Shown here: positions 35,999-43,338 of the stretch, in pieces
Layout of the letters: every line of letters starts with the position of its first letter
How positions within the stretch are numbered: position 1 is the stretch's first letter
From: a virus
Direction: 5' to 3' (one strand)
Length of the DNA stretch: 64,000 nt
Virus record (IMG/VR): IMGVR_UViG_3300044213_000060
Span: 28,903 to 92,902 of that record
The notes under the pieces: generated by a model
What the model was told of the DNA's origin: nothing
The model's input: the letters and a program-made list of their open reading frames with translations, nothing else
The model's database searches: none
Made by a program: the position numbers and the translations under genes

Positions 35999-37141
35999 AT
36001 GATTGACAAATATTATCAGCAAATCTGTGCAGAATGGGGGATAACACCCACCGCTGACGTTTCCACTGGCTACGAATCAGTATATGATCAACTACGAGTA
36101 TTAAGCAAAGAACGCTGGCTGGCTGCTGATGATGCTGGACGAGAGGCTATACAAGAATCTGCTTTTGAAATTTATCGCAGTGTTGGTATTGTTCCTATCA
36201 CTTACTACAGCCTAGATGGATGCCAGCAACAAATACGTGAACTAACAGAATCTACTAAATCTGTTCGAAATCGCACTCTTGCCATTGGCGGATCAGCAGG
36301 ATCCTCATTTAGTCGTTTTTGGTTTCCGGGTATGCAAGAAGCAGCCTGGGGAGACAATGATACAGTTGGCCTACGTGCAAGATTTAATCACGACGCTAAA
36401 CTACGTCGTGCTATACGTATTTGTTATCAGTTTAGAGACAACGGTGATCAAGCGGTGTTTCCCGCGGCACTGAGAACCGCACTTGAACTAGTCAACGGTG
36501 GTACCATAACGAATTTTAAACCAATGAACGCTCGTGCGGTATGGGAATATATTTGTCCGGTCTGGGGAGGTCGTGTATTAGATTTCAGTGCAGGATTTGG
36601 TGGACGCATGATGGGCGCAATGACCAGTCGCATGCGATATCACTATACTGGCATAGATCCAAATACAAAAACCTATGCTGGATTACAAGCACTTGGTGCA
36701 TTAATCTCAAATGTGGTTGGCACCGACTCTGAGGTGCATTGTATCGGCAGTGAAGATTTTGTACCCGATGCCGGCACATACAATGCGGCATTTAGTTCGC
36801 CGCCGTATTTTAATTGTGAACGATACAATGATGAGCCCACACAATGCTATAATAAGTTTACCAATTTAGACGCTTGGTTTGAACAGTATGCAGAACCTAC
36901 TCTACGTATGGTACATACCGCACTGGCACCAGATGCAATCTATGCGGTAAATATTGCCGACTACCGACAAGGTAAGGCAACATTTGAAATTGTTGATCGG
37001 TGGCGAGCACTAAGTGAACGTATTGGATTTGAATATCAAGAAACTGTTGACATGCTATTAACTACTCGTCCCGGAGTTGGCAATAACCGTAGTGAAAACT
37101 CTACAAAATCGGAGGGCATATATGTCTTTAGAAGAAGATAA
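35999..37141 (+). CDS. SAM-dependent DNA methyltransferase (amino-methylating type)
   Basis: A 380-residue protein with the SAM-binding motif V-L-D-F-S-A-G-F-G-G at residues 193-202, an acidic strand end G-I-D-P-N near 218-222, and the catalytic S-P-P-Y-F at 267-271, where N6-adenine or N4-cytosine methyltransferases have D/S-P-P-Y/F. The order (SAM motif before catalytic motif) fits a gamma- or beta-like class. The N-terminal about 180 residues may recognise DNA. It is driven by its own promoter and makes SAH, which the phage AhcY at 57442 could remove. Protection of phage DNA is the likely role. Confidence 0.8.
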   Translation: MIDKYYQQICAEWGITPTADVSTGYESVYDQLRVLSKERWLAADDAGREAIQESAFEIYRSVGIVPITYYSLDGCQQQIRELTESTKSVRNRTLAIGGSAGSSFSRFWFPGMQEAAWGDNDTVGLRARFNHDAKLRRAIRICYQFRDNGDQAVFPAALRTALELVNGGTITNFKPMNARAVWEYICPVWGGRVLDFSAGFGGRMMGAMTSRMRYHYTGIDPNTKTYAGLQALGALISNVVGTDSEVHCIGSEDFVPDAGTYNAAFSSPPYFNCERYNDEPTQCYNKFTNLDAWFEQYAEPTLRMVHTALAPDAIYAVNIADYRQGKATFEIVDRWRALSERIGFEYQETVDMLLTTRPGVGNNRSENSTKSEGIYVFRRR

Positions 37142-37442
37142 AGATTTAACATGGGCAATCCTTAAAGGTGATGCAAGAGAAATTGCACATTTATATGGTC
37201 CTGAATTGCAAGCACTCGCTCGACATCGGGGGAAGGTACGTTTTCATCGCAGATTTGATGAATTGCTAGAATTTATAATGCAGGTATTACCTAACAAAAT
37301 TGATGTATGTGCAGTTATTAGATGTTGGTTGATTAGATATAACTTACCCGTTGATCCTGAAAAACTACAAAATTTTGATCTTTTTCACAAAAATTACGGG
37401 CATTTTATAGTAGCAGAATCCCAAAATATACCGTGGTTGTAA
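37122..37442 (+). CDS. Hypothetical phage protein
   Basis: A 106-residue, alpha-helical protein. The start at 37122 is set by GGAGG six bases upstream, inside the end of the methyltransferase gene; the open frame extends to 37077 without a better site. R-H-R-G-K-V-R-F-H-R-R-F-D-E-L near residue 30 is basic. Its C-terminal V-D-P-E-K-L-Q-N-F-D-L-F-H-K-N-Y-G-H-F-I resembles the end of the AAA+ protein at 38083 (M-K-N-F-D-E-F-H-A-K-Y-G-K-Y-I), so it may be a detached relative or partner of that protein. A terminator follows. Confidence 0.65.
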   Translation: MSLEEDKDLTWAILKGDAREIAHLYGPELQALARHRGKVRFHRRFDELLEFIMQVLPNKIDVCAVIRCWLIRYNLPVDPEKLQNFDLFHKNYGHFIVAESQNIPWL

Positions 37443-37458
37443 AAAAACAACACTCAAA

Positions 37459-37486
37459 AACCCGCAGATTGTGCGGGTTATTTTTT
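37459..37486 (+). terminator. Intrinsic terminator
   Basis: AACCCGC (37459-37465) pairs with GCGGGTT (37473-37479) around a 7-base loop and is followed by ATTTTTT. It ends the methyltransferase unit. The -35-like hexamer of the next promoter overlaps its descending arm. Confidence 0.85.
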
Positions 37487-37497
37487 GATGTTATAAT
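37469..37497 (+). promoter_or_regulatory. Extended -10 promoter overlapping terminator
   Basis: TG-T-TATAAT (-10 at 37492-37497, TG at 37489-37490) with TTGTGC at 37469-37474, spacer 17. The -35 hexamer lies in the loop and descending stem of the terminator. The same design occurs 557 bases downstream. Confidence 0.65.
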
Positions 37498-37529
37498 AAT
37501 CACTGTAGCAACAAAAAAAGGATACACTT

Positions 37530-38012
37530 ATGGGAACACGTTCAGTTATTGCAGTTATGCATGGGTCTAATGCCAAAGCAGTTTATTGTCATTGGGACGG
37601 GTATTTAGAACATAATGGCGCTATTTTGTTTCAGTACTACAATACCAGTCCGTTAGCTAATCACCTAGTATCACTTGGTGATATTTCTAGCCTTGGCAAA
37701 GTAATTGGTGAGGCACATCCTTTTAGTCAGTTTGATATCAACAAGGATGACCCAGACTTTGACAAATTGATGGCCTTGCACGAGATGGCAGACAAAGAAG
37801 GCTGGACTACATTCTACGGACGCGATCGCGGCGAAACAGGTACAGAACATAAAACATTCACAGACTTCGATCAGTTTGAAGAATATTTTGATTCATGCGG
37901 TGCAGAATATGCATATATCATGAAAGACGGCGAATGGTTTATGTTTGACTGTAACAATCGCGGTATTCGTACACTTGCAGGTGAGTTGCAGGAAAACAAC
38001 ATTAAAATCTAA
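37530..38012 (+). CDS. Conserved phage protein, M-G-T-R-S-V-I-A-V type
   Basis: A 160-residue protein beginning G-T-R-S-V-I-A-V, then Y-C-H-W-D-G-Y-L-E-H-N-G near residue 20 and L-G-D-I-S-S-L near 50. This family is widespread in phages and some bacteria, with no established function that I know. The acidic second half contains Y-G-R-D-R-G-E-T-G. It is transcribed as a single-gene unit from its own promoter, with AAAGGA eight bases before the ATG, and followed by a weak hairpin. Confidence 0.75.
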   Translation: MGTRSVIAVMHGSNAKAVYCHWDGYLEHNGAILFQYYNTSPLANHLVSLGDISSLGKVIGEAHPFSQFDINKDDPDFDKLMALHEMADKEGWTTFYGRDRGETGTEHKTFTDFDQFEEYFDSCGAEYAYIMKDGEWFMFDCNNRGIRTLAGELQENNIKI

Positions 38013-38017
38013 AATGA

Positions 38018-38034
38018 CCCGCTGATTGTGCGGG
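38018..38034 (+). terminator. Weak terminator-like hairpin
   Basis: CCCGC (38018-38022) pairs with GCGGG (38030-38034) around TGATTGT. The following tract (GTATTATTT) is only partly T-rich. Sequence and position mirror the terminator at 37459, so it is a degraded or attenuated copy. Confidence 0.5.
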
Positions 38035-38054
38035 GTATTATTTGATGCTATAAT
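38026..38054 (+). promoter_or_regulatory. Extended -10 promoter, second cassette
   Basis: TTGTGC at 38026-38031, 17-base spacer, TATAAT at 38049-38054, preceded by TG at 38046-38047. The run from the hairpin to TTTGATGxTATAAT is nearly the same as at 37461-37497. It drives the AAA+ gene, whose ATG follows an AGGAG site. Confidence 0.65.
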
Positions 38055-38082
38055 AGAATACATAATTTAACAGGAGTAAAAA

Positions 38083-39195
38083 ATGTCAAGTTCTAGTAAA
38101 GTCAGCGAAGCTCGTACAATTACGCCTAACGAAGCTCGTAGTAGAATTCTTCGTTGTTTCAAGGCTAAACGTCCGGTATTCCTATGGGGTCCTCCCGGTA
38201 TTGGTAAATCAGAAGTCGTTGCTGGCTTAACTGAAGAACTAGGTGGCATTATGTACGATGCTCGCCTTGGCCAAATGGAGCCCACAGACATTCGTGGTAT
38301 TCCGTTCTTTAACAAAGATCTAGGTAAGATGGATTGGGCTCCACCAATTGATTTGCCTGATGAGGAAACTGCTAGCCAGTACCCTGTTGTGGTGTTGTTC
38401 TTGGATGAGATGAACTCGGCAGCTCCTGCAGTACAGGCCGCAGGTTATCAACTTATTCTTAACCGTCGTATTGGTAAGTATGTGTTGCCAGATAACGTCG
38501 TTATTGTTGCCGCAGGTAATCGCGAAAGCGACAAAGGTGTTACTTATCGTATGCCTACTCCACTGGCAAATCGTTTTGTGCACTTGGAAATGAAGCAAGA
38601 TTTTGATTCTTGGCAACAATGGGCTGTTAATAACAAAATCCACAAAGACGTGGTTGGTTATTTGAGCTTTGCCAAACAAGACATGTTTGACTTTGATCCA
38701 CGTAGCCCAAGCCGTAGTTTTGCTACACCACGTTCATGGACTTTTGTAAGTCAGTTCTTGGCCGACGATGGTGCTACAGATGCAGAACTTACTGATTTGA
38801 TTGCAGGTACAGTAGGTGAAGGTCTTGCAGTTAAGTTTATGGCACACCGTAAGGTTGCCGGACAGATGCCTAACCCAATGGACATCTTGACAGGTAAGGT
38901 CAAGGACCTTAAAGTCAAAGAAGTATCGGCGATGTACTCACTAACTATTAGTATGTGTTATGAGCTCCAGGACCAACACGTTAAGTTAGGCAAAGACAAA
39001 TTGTCAGAGTGGCACGCCTTGGCCGACAACTTCTTGCGTTTTATGATTGACAACTTTACAACAGAGTTGGTGGTTATGGGCACAAGGGTTGCGTTGACAA
39101 CTTATAACTTGCCAATGGTACCAGGTAAGATGAAGAACTTTGACGAGTTCCATGCCAAATACGGCAAGTACATTATTGCCGCAAGTGGTAAGTAA
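38083..39195 (+). CDS. cobS: CobS/MoxR-like AAA+ ATPase
   Basis: A 370-residue ATPase with Walker A G-P-P-G-I-G-K-S at 36-43 and Walker B V-V-L-F-L-D-E at 103-109, followed by N-S-A-A-P, typical of the MoxR/CobS branch. AGGAG lies 9 bases upstream of the ATG. The next large gene encodes a zinc-peptidase/VWA protein, the usual partner of MoxR-type ATPases; in bacteria CobS and CobT drive cobalt insertion, and a CobS-like ATPase is common in T4-like cyanophages. Whether this pair works as a metal chelatase or as a protein-remodelling machine is unknown; the cobS name refers to family only. Confidence 0.88.
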   Translation: MSSSSKVSEARTITPNEARSRILRCFKAKRPVFLWGPPGIGKSEVVAGLTEELGGIMYDARLGQMEPTDIRGIPFFNKDLGKMDWAPPIDLPDEETASQYPVVVLFLDEMNSAAPAVQAAGYQLILNRRIGKYVLPDNVVIVAAGNRESDKGVTYRMPTPLANRFVHLEMKQDFDSWQQWAVNNKIHKDVVGYLSFAKQDMFDFDPRSPSRSFATPRSWTFVSQFLADDGATDAELTDLIAGTVGEGLAVKFMAHRKVAGQMPNPMDILTGKVKDLKVKEVSAMYSLTISMCYELQDQHVKLGKDKLSEWHALADNFLRFMIDNFTTELVVMGTRVALTTYNLPMVPGKMKNFDEFHAKYGKYIIAASGK

Positions 39196-39200
39196 ATAAA

Positions 39201-39222
39201 AAAGGGGCCGAGGCCCCTTTTT
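39201..39222 (+). terminator. Intrinsic terminator
   Basis: AAAGGGGCC pairs with GGCCCCTTT around a 2-base loop and is followed by two more T residues. It lies 6 bases after the AAA+ stop codon and is the strongest hairpin in the window. Confidence 0.92.
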
Positions 39223-39240
39223 AACACACTTGGAGTTTTT

Positions 39241-39516
39241 ATGATTGTAACCAAGTTGGATCAAAGATATTCTGGATGGTATGTGTATCCTTATATGGTC
39301 GAACCATTAAAAGGAACAAGATATAGCCTAGACCGTCGCAATGAATTTTTAGTCTGGAGAACATGGTGTTGGGACGCATTTGGTCCTGGCATGGAAAGAG
39401 ACTTTGCTGTGGCCGCAGATGAAAAACCTGTGTGGGCATGGTACAGTGAAAATGCTAAGTTTAGAATATATGTTACCGAACCTGCGCTCACATTATTTAA
39501 ACTAAAATGGGTGTAA
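39241..39516 (+). CDS. Hypothetical Trp-rich protein
   Basis: A 91-residue protein rich in Trp, Tyr and Arg (Y-S-G-W-Y-V-Y-P-Y, W-R-T-W-C-W-D-A-F-G near residue 40, K-P-V-W-A-W-Y near 66). GGAG lies 8 bases before the ATG. Beginning 18 bases after a strong terminator without an obvious promoter, it may depend on read-through. I do not recognise the family. Confidence 0.6.
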   Translation: MIVTKLDQRYSGWYVYPYMVEPLKGTRYSLDRRNEFLVWRTWCWDAFGPGMERDFAVAADEKPVWAWYSENAKFRIYVTEPALTLFKLKWV

Positions 39517-39556
39517 AAAGTGTTGCAAAAATACAACATACCGCCGTACAAAAGTG

Positions 39557-39565
39557 TGTTATAAT
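39557..39565 (+). promoter_or_regulatory. Possible extended -10 promoter
   Basis: TG-T-TATAAT with -10 at 39560-39565, 23 bases before the peptidase/VWA gene. No -35 match is seen at the right distance. It shares the TGTTATAAT core with the elements at 37492 and 41548. Confidence 0.5.
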
Positions 39566-39588
39566 ATAAACATATTAAGGAGAAAGCA

Positions 39589-40842
39589 ATGACAGAAGTC
39601 GCAGAAAAACCCCAAACTGATCCCAAAATTGACCGTGCTGCACAAGAAAAACTTGTTACTGCTCGTATTGGACTATTGCTTAAAGCACCGTTCTTTGGCA
39701 ACCTTGCTACAAGAATGCAGTTAATCAATGCCGATGGCTGGTGCACAACCGCCGCGACTGACGGTCGTAATTTTTACTATAGTTCTGAATTTATCAATTC
39801 GTTGCCACTTAAACAAGTTGAGTTCCTAGTAGGCCACGAAGTGTTGCATGCAGTCTATGACCATATGGGACGTCGTGGTGATCGTGATCCCAAAATTGCT
39901 AACATTGCCGCAGACTATTGTGTAAACTTTGACTTGGTAGAACAAAGAGTTGGTGAAAAAATCAGTGTAGTTCCTATTTTGTATGACACCAAATACAAAG
40001 ACTGGAGTTATGAACAAGTCTACGACGACTTGATACAAAATGCATCTAAGATGAATCTAGATGAACTAGCCAAAAAAATCTTAGACGAGCACTTAGATGG
40101 TGATGGAGAAGATGGCAACGGCGACAGCAAAAAACGTACGCATAGTGGCGGTAGTCGTCCTAAGTTAACTGAGGAAGAAAAGCGTCAAATCCGCGATGAG
40201 ATCAAAGAAGCAGTTCTTGCAAGTGCACAGGCAGTTGGTGCTGGCAACTTGCCTGGTGGTGTTAAACGTTTAATCCAAGACTTGACTGCTCCGGTTATTA
40301 ACTGGAGAGAGTTGTTGCAACAACAAATCGAGTCTACTATTAAATCAGACTTTACTTGGATGAAGCCTAGTCGTAGAGGGTGGCACATGGACGCTGTTAT
40401 GCCTGGAATGATTCCTGGCAATACTGTCGACATCACTGTTGCTATTGACACGTCTGGTAGTATCAGTAACGAGGACCTAAAGATCTTTTTAAGTGAGATC
40501 AAAGGCATCATGGACAGTTACGATGAATATTCTATCAATGTTTTTACTTGGGATACTGCTGTGCACAATCCACAGACATATACAAGTGATAATCTAGAAG
40601 ATATTCTAGACTATGAGCCAGGTGGCGGTGGCGGTACTGATCCTCATGTTATCTGGACTCACTTAAAAGACAATGGCCTAGAACCAAAAAAACTTGTGGT
40701 GTTTACAGACTTTTGTTTCTTTGGTTGGAGTCCAGAAGAAGTAGAGCCATATTGTGATACAGTTTGGATTATTAAAGGCAACCCAAGTGCTCGACCTGAG
40801 TTTGGCGTTTGGGCTCACTACGAAAAAGAAGCTGGACGATAA
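39589..40842 (+). CDS. Zincin metallopeptidase-like/VWA protein (CobT-like partner)
   Basis: A 417-residue protein. Residues about 30-160 hold a peptidase-like domain with H83-E-V-L-H87 (zinc HExxH). A Gly/Asp/Lys-rich linker (about 165-200) leads to a VWA-like domain beginning near 280, with a D287-T-S-G-S-I-S MIDAS motif and G-T-D-P near 338. This architecture is typical of MoxR-associated VWA proteins and matches the role of CobT next to CobS. A strong AAGGAGA ribosome site precedes it. It probably binds the AAA+ protein at 38083 and passes ATP-driven conformational change to an unknown client. Confidence 0.87.
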   Translation: MTEVAEKPQTDPKIDRAAQEKLVTARIGLLLKAPFFGNLATRMQLINADGWCTTAATDGRNFYYSSEFINSLPLKQVEFLVGHEVLHAVYDHMGRRGDRDPKIANIAADYCVNFDLVEQRVGEKISVVPILYDTKYKDWSYEQVYDDLIQNASKMNLDELAKKILDEHLDGDGEDGNGDSKKRTHSGGSRPKLTEEEKRQIRDEIKEAVLASAQAVGAGNLPGGVKRLIQDLTAPVINWRELLQQQIESTIKSDFTWMKPSRRGWHMDAVMPGMIPGNTVDITVAIDTSGSISNEDLKIFLSEIKGIMDSYDEYSINVFTWDTAVHNPQTYTSDNLEDILDYEPGGGGGTDPHVIWTHLKDNGLEPKKLVVFTDFCFFGWSPEEVEPYCDTVWIIKGNPSARPEFGVWAHYEKEAGR

Positions 40843-40843
40843 T

Positions 40844-40933
40844 ATGGCGTGGGCGGGTGTCTTTTTGTTAATAATGTTTGGGCACCCAATCCTTGGGTTT
40901 TTGTTAGCATTCGTAATTACAGTATCGGAGTAA
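40844..40933 (+). CDS. Possible 29-residue membrane peptide
   Basis: ATG 40844 follows the previous stop by one base. The product is almost wholly hydrophobic (F-L-L-I-M-F-G, then L-G-F-L-L-A-F-V-I-T-V), one membrane span. There is no good Shine-Dalgarno sequence, so translation would rely on coupling. Coding status is uncertain. Confidence 0.4.
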   Translation: MAWAGVFLLIMFGHPILGFLLAFVITVSE

Positions 40934-40937
40934 TAAA

Positions 40938-41039
40938 ATGGTTCAAGTGTGGGATAATGATTTATTTTTGTTTTATTGTGATGAATTGGAAGCAGACTTG
41001 TATGCGGATCAAGGTTTCAACATTGTGAGAGAATCATGA
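40938..41039 (+). CDS. Small acidic protein, 33 residues
   Basis: ATG 40938 is preceded by GGAG eight bases upstream and its TGA overlaps the next ATG (ATGA). The product is acidic and aromatic (V-Q-V-W-D-N-D-L-F-L-F-Y-C-D-E-L-E). The function is unknown; the ribosome site and coupling favour a real gene. Confidence 0.55.
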   Translation: MVQVWDNDLFLFYCDELEADLYADQGFNIVRES

Positions 41040-41437
41040 GCGGATACACAACTTATCAACGCTGGCAACGCATCGAAGCACAGGCAGCTATGATGGGATT
41101 TCGATTGGCCAATCCCAAACATGGGGCATGGTGTGGTATTGATCGTGGACCAGATCAAGTTGCTTTGTATGCAAGAAATGATTCGTTGCCCGCATACTCG
41201 CGAGACGCTGAACTATTTGTTGGCACATTCAGCGAAGTAGAAACATTCTTGATAGGTTGGGGCAAAGCACAACAGTATGATTATCTGCTGCGGATGACCG
41301 ACCCAAAGCGTCGCCTTCGGTTTGAAGCAAAGGAAATCGAGCGTCAGCGTTTGGAAAAGGAACGTTTGGAAAAGCGCAAAATGTTTGCTGTGTTGTCCAG
41401 TCGTACCGAAGAGGCTGTTGATCGGCTGGTCAAATAG
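41036..41437 (+). CDS. Hypothetical phage protein with coiled-coil tail
   Basis: A 133-residue protein with an N-terminal Y-Q-R-W-Q-R-I-E helix, a middle segment W-C-G-I-D-R-G-P-D-Q-V-A-L-Y near residue 33, then a highly charged helix (E-I-E-R-Q-R-L-E-K-E-R-L-E-K-R-K, residues about 98-115) that should form a coiled coil. The family is unknown to me. It is coupled to the small gene before it. Confidence 0.6.
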   Translation: MSGYTTYQRWQRIEAQAAMMGFRLANPKHGAWCGIDRGPDQVALYARNDSLPAYSRDAELFVGTFSEVETFLIGWGKAQQYDYLLRMTDPKRRLRFEAKEIERQRLEKERLEKRKMFAVLSSRTEEAVDRLVK

Positions 41438-41446
41438 GAACAACTC

Positions 41447-41575
41447 ATGTTGAGAGACGAAGACGTATATTATCCTACCCATAATCATATGTGGGATTAT
41501 ATACTAATTGGCAGTAATTGCCTGTTGGTATTTTGGGAAATCTATGTTATAATAAAATGCTTAATAGGAGATTAA
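41447..41575 (+). CDS. Possible small membrane protein, 42 residues
   Basis: ATG 41447 is preceded by AGGAA at the correct distance. The product has an acidic/aromatic start (L-R-D-E-D-V-Y-Y-P) and a hydrophobic C-terminal span (C-L-L-V-F-W-E-I-Y-V-I-I-K-C). The promoter for the next gene lies inside its 3' half. Coding is plausible but not certain. Confidence 0.45.
   Translation: MLRDEDVYYPTHNHMWDYILIGSNCLLVFWEIYVIIKCLIGD
41525..41553 (+). promoter_or_regulatory. Extended -10 promoter TTGGTA-N17-TATAAT
   Basis: -35-like TTGGTA at 41525-41530, consensus -10 at 41548-41553, spacer 17, with TG at 41545-41546. It lies 23 bases before the ATG at 41577, which has an AGGAG ribosome site. Confidence 0.6.
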
Positions 41576-41576
41576 A

Positions 41577-41870
41577 ATGGAAATGATTTATTCACAAAAA
41601 GTTAAAACAATTAAACTTGCTCGACCAATTATTGATGATCTCCAGGAGAGATTGCTTCGTGCAGAAGATCTATTACAAGATTTAAGTAGAGCAGTAGAAA
41701 TCGCACAATATTCAGGCCAATACCAATTGGTAGACAGCTTTAGGCAGTCGGCAGAAACTCACTTACAAGATCGCTTGGAAAGGCCTGATTCTAGCATATC
41801 CGCAGACCAACAACGAATTGTTCTTGTCTCTGGTACTGACAAAACAAACGAAAGTGCACATACAACTTAA
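41577..41870 (+). CDS. Hypothetical helical protein
   Basis: A 97-residue protein with a predicted long amphipathic helix (L-Q-E-R-L-L-R-A-E-D-L-L-Q-D-L, residues 22-36) and a polar C-terminal tail. A strong AGGAG site and own promoter indicate good expression. The function is unknown. Confidence 0.6.
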   Translation: MEMIYSQKVKTIKLARPIIDDLQERLLRAEDLLQDLSRAVEIAQYSGQYQLVDSFRQSAETHLQDRLERPDSSISADQQRIVLVSGTDKTNESAHTT

Positions 41871-41882
41871 AAGGATTCGCAA

Positions 41883-42362
41883 ATGATTACATTAAAAGAA
41901 TGGTTAGAAATTGTAGATTATCGTATTACTGAAGGCAGTGACTATTACAATTCTGAATATGGCGATAGTGTTTACTCATTGGACAGTTGGAATGGTGAAC
42001 AAACTGGTCACAGTTTTTCAATAATTTTTGATACCAAAACTCAATCTGTATTCGAAGTGCAGGCACACGACTTCAAACACAATAGGGCATATCGTATGAT
42101 TGCTGATGGGTTTACAAAAAATGATGATAAAGCCTGGGACGACGTTAACTATGTTGATCTAGACGTCGATGACGACTTTATCCAAAAAGCATTAGCAATT
42201 AAAGCCGGAGAAGACTACGATACTCGAGTTAGTATTGAATTAGATCTTGACACAGATTTAGAAATCGAATTATATCGTATAGCGCATAAACGAGATATAA
42301 CTGTGAATCAATTGGTTGTAGAAATTATCGAACACATGCTTAAGAGAGAAAGCAATGATTAA
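41883..42362 (+). CDS. Phage protein with ribbon-helix-helix-like C-terminus
   Basis: A 159-residue protein. The first about 110 residues are acidic and of unknown fold. Residues about 112-155 read as a short strand (T-R-V-S-I-E-L-D) and two helices (L-E-I-E-L-Y-R-I-A-H-K-R and T-V-N-Q-L-V-V-E-I-I-E-H-M-L-K), the pattern of ribbon-helix-helix DNA-binding domains. A role as a small regulator is plausible. AAGGA precedes the start; its end overlaps the next gene by 8 bases. Confidence 0.6.
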   Translation: MITLKEWLEIVDYRITEGSDYYNSEYGDSVYSLDSWNGEQTGHSFSIIFDTKTQSVFEVQAHDFKHNRAYRMIADGFTKNDDKAWDDVNYVDLDVDDDFIQKALAIKAGEDYDTRVSIELDLDTDLEIELYRIAHKRDITVNQLVVEIIEHMLKRESND

Positions 42363-42735
42363 ATCATTAACATCCTCAACCCCTTATTTAGAAGTATCTG
42401 GGGGCAACAATTACAATAGTTTCCATATAGATTCGTATAAGGTTCAGCAAGGTATTGCAGGGCAGGTTCGACACAATGGCAATGATTTTGAAATCAACGA
42501 TGGATCAAGTTGGAGACTATTAGGATCTTCCTATAATACCAATATAAATCTGTCACATGGTGCTACGGCCGCACTCGATTGGGCACAACATAAAATGAAA
42601 GTTGAACGTGAAGCAGAATCACTTGCTGCCTCCAGTGAAACAGTAAAAGCCGCGTTAGCAGAATATCGTGCTATATTACAAATAGCCGAAGAAAGACTCA
42701 ATGTGGTTGTGACGCTAGTCAAAGAACATGCTTAA
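42355..42735 (+). CDS. Hypothetical phage protein, beta N-terminus and helical C-terminus
   Basis: A 126-residue protein. The first half contains G-I-A-G-Q-V-R-H-N-G-N-D-F-E-I-N-D-G-S-S-W, a pattern common in phage fibre or decoration proteins. The second half is a long Ala/Glu/Lys-rich helix likely to be a coiled coil. A structural or assembly role is possible. AGAGAGAA precedes the start. Confidence 0.55.
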   Translation: MIKSLTSSTPYLEVSGGNNYNSFHIDSYKVQQGIAGQVRHNGNDFEINDGSSWRLLGSSYNTNINLSHGATAALDWAQHKMKVEREAESLAASSETVKAALAEYRAILQIAEERLNVVVTLVKEHA

Positions 42736-43027
42736 ATATCAAGAACCCAATCCGCTAAACATCCACGGACTCAGGCAGTTAGACTATCAACCGCCACACT
42801 TTACGCCCGTTCATTTTGAATTATATACGTCAGCAAGAGAATTAGAAAATTGGATTTGGGAGAACCTTGAAGGTAGATTTTATTTTGGGGATCATTTCCA
42901 AAATGTGGTTGAAGACAACAATCGCATACATATTGTCAAGTGTGCGGCTTTTGAAAATGCCAGTGAAGCCAGTTATTTTAGTCTTGTTTTATCTACAATT
43001 AACGTAAAAGAAGAATCAATCTTCTAA
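42728..43027 (+). CDS. Hypothetical phage protein
   Basis: A 99-residue protein overlapping the previous gene by 8 bases. It has no motif I recognise; the region P-H-F-T-P-V-H-F-E-L-Y-T and E-N-W-I-W-E-N-L-E-G-R-F-Y-F-G-D-H suggests a compact mixed fold. It ends this small operon; a 62-base gap with a palindrome follows. Confidence 0.55.
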   Translation: MLKYQEPNPLNIHGLRQLDYQPPHFTPVHFELYTSARELENWIWENLEGRFYFGDHFQNVVEDNNRIHIVKCAAFENASEASYFSLVLSTINVKEESIF

Positions 43028-43054
43028 AAAAAATTTCATCGATTCTAACTCGGT

Positions 43055-43074
43055 TAAATAACTATAGTTATTTA
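43055..43074. promoter_or_regulatory. 20-base perfect palindrome
   Basis: The sequence TAAATAACTATAGTTATTTA (43055-43074) is a perfect palindrome in the 62-base gap before the ATG at 43090. It could be a regulator-binding site or part of a late promoter (it contains TAAATA on both strands). It is fully AT-rich apart from its central C and G, so chance cannot be excluded. Confidence 0.4.
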
Positions 43075-43089
43075 CAAACGGAGTAATCT

Positions 43090-43338
43090 ATGAACGATGA
43101 TACAATTTCTACTACACCGCAACCACAGGCAAGCGCACCAAATTTAGCGTTAGCAGACTTAGTTGCAGTAGTAAACCTAATTCAGATTGTTAGCCAGCGG
43201 GGTGCTATTCGTCCCGAAGAAATGGCAGTAGTTGGGCCACTATATGATAAATTAATTGGCTTCTTAAAAAGCACAGGAGCATTAACTCCGCCGCCGGCTG
43301 CACCTGAAACACCAGATCAACAAGGAGAATCCGAATGA
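43090..43338 (+). CDS. Small phage protein with Pro-rich ends
   Basis: An 82-residue protein with Pro/Thr-rich termini and a conserved-looking helical centre (L-A-L-A-D-L-V-A-V-V-N-L-I-Q-I-V, residues 19-34). GGAG lies 8 bases upstream. Proteins of this design sit next to the following gene in T4-like marine phages, as far as I recall. The function is unknown. Ends in an ATGA overlap. Confidence 0.6.
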   Translation: MNDDTISTTPQPQASAPNLALADLVAVVNLIQIVSQRGAIRPEEMAVVGPLYDKLIGFLKSTGALTPPPAAPETPDQQGESE

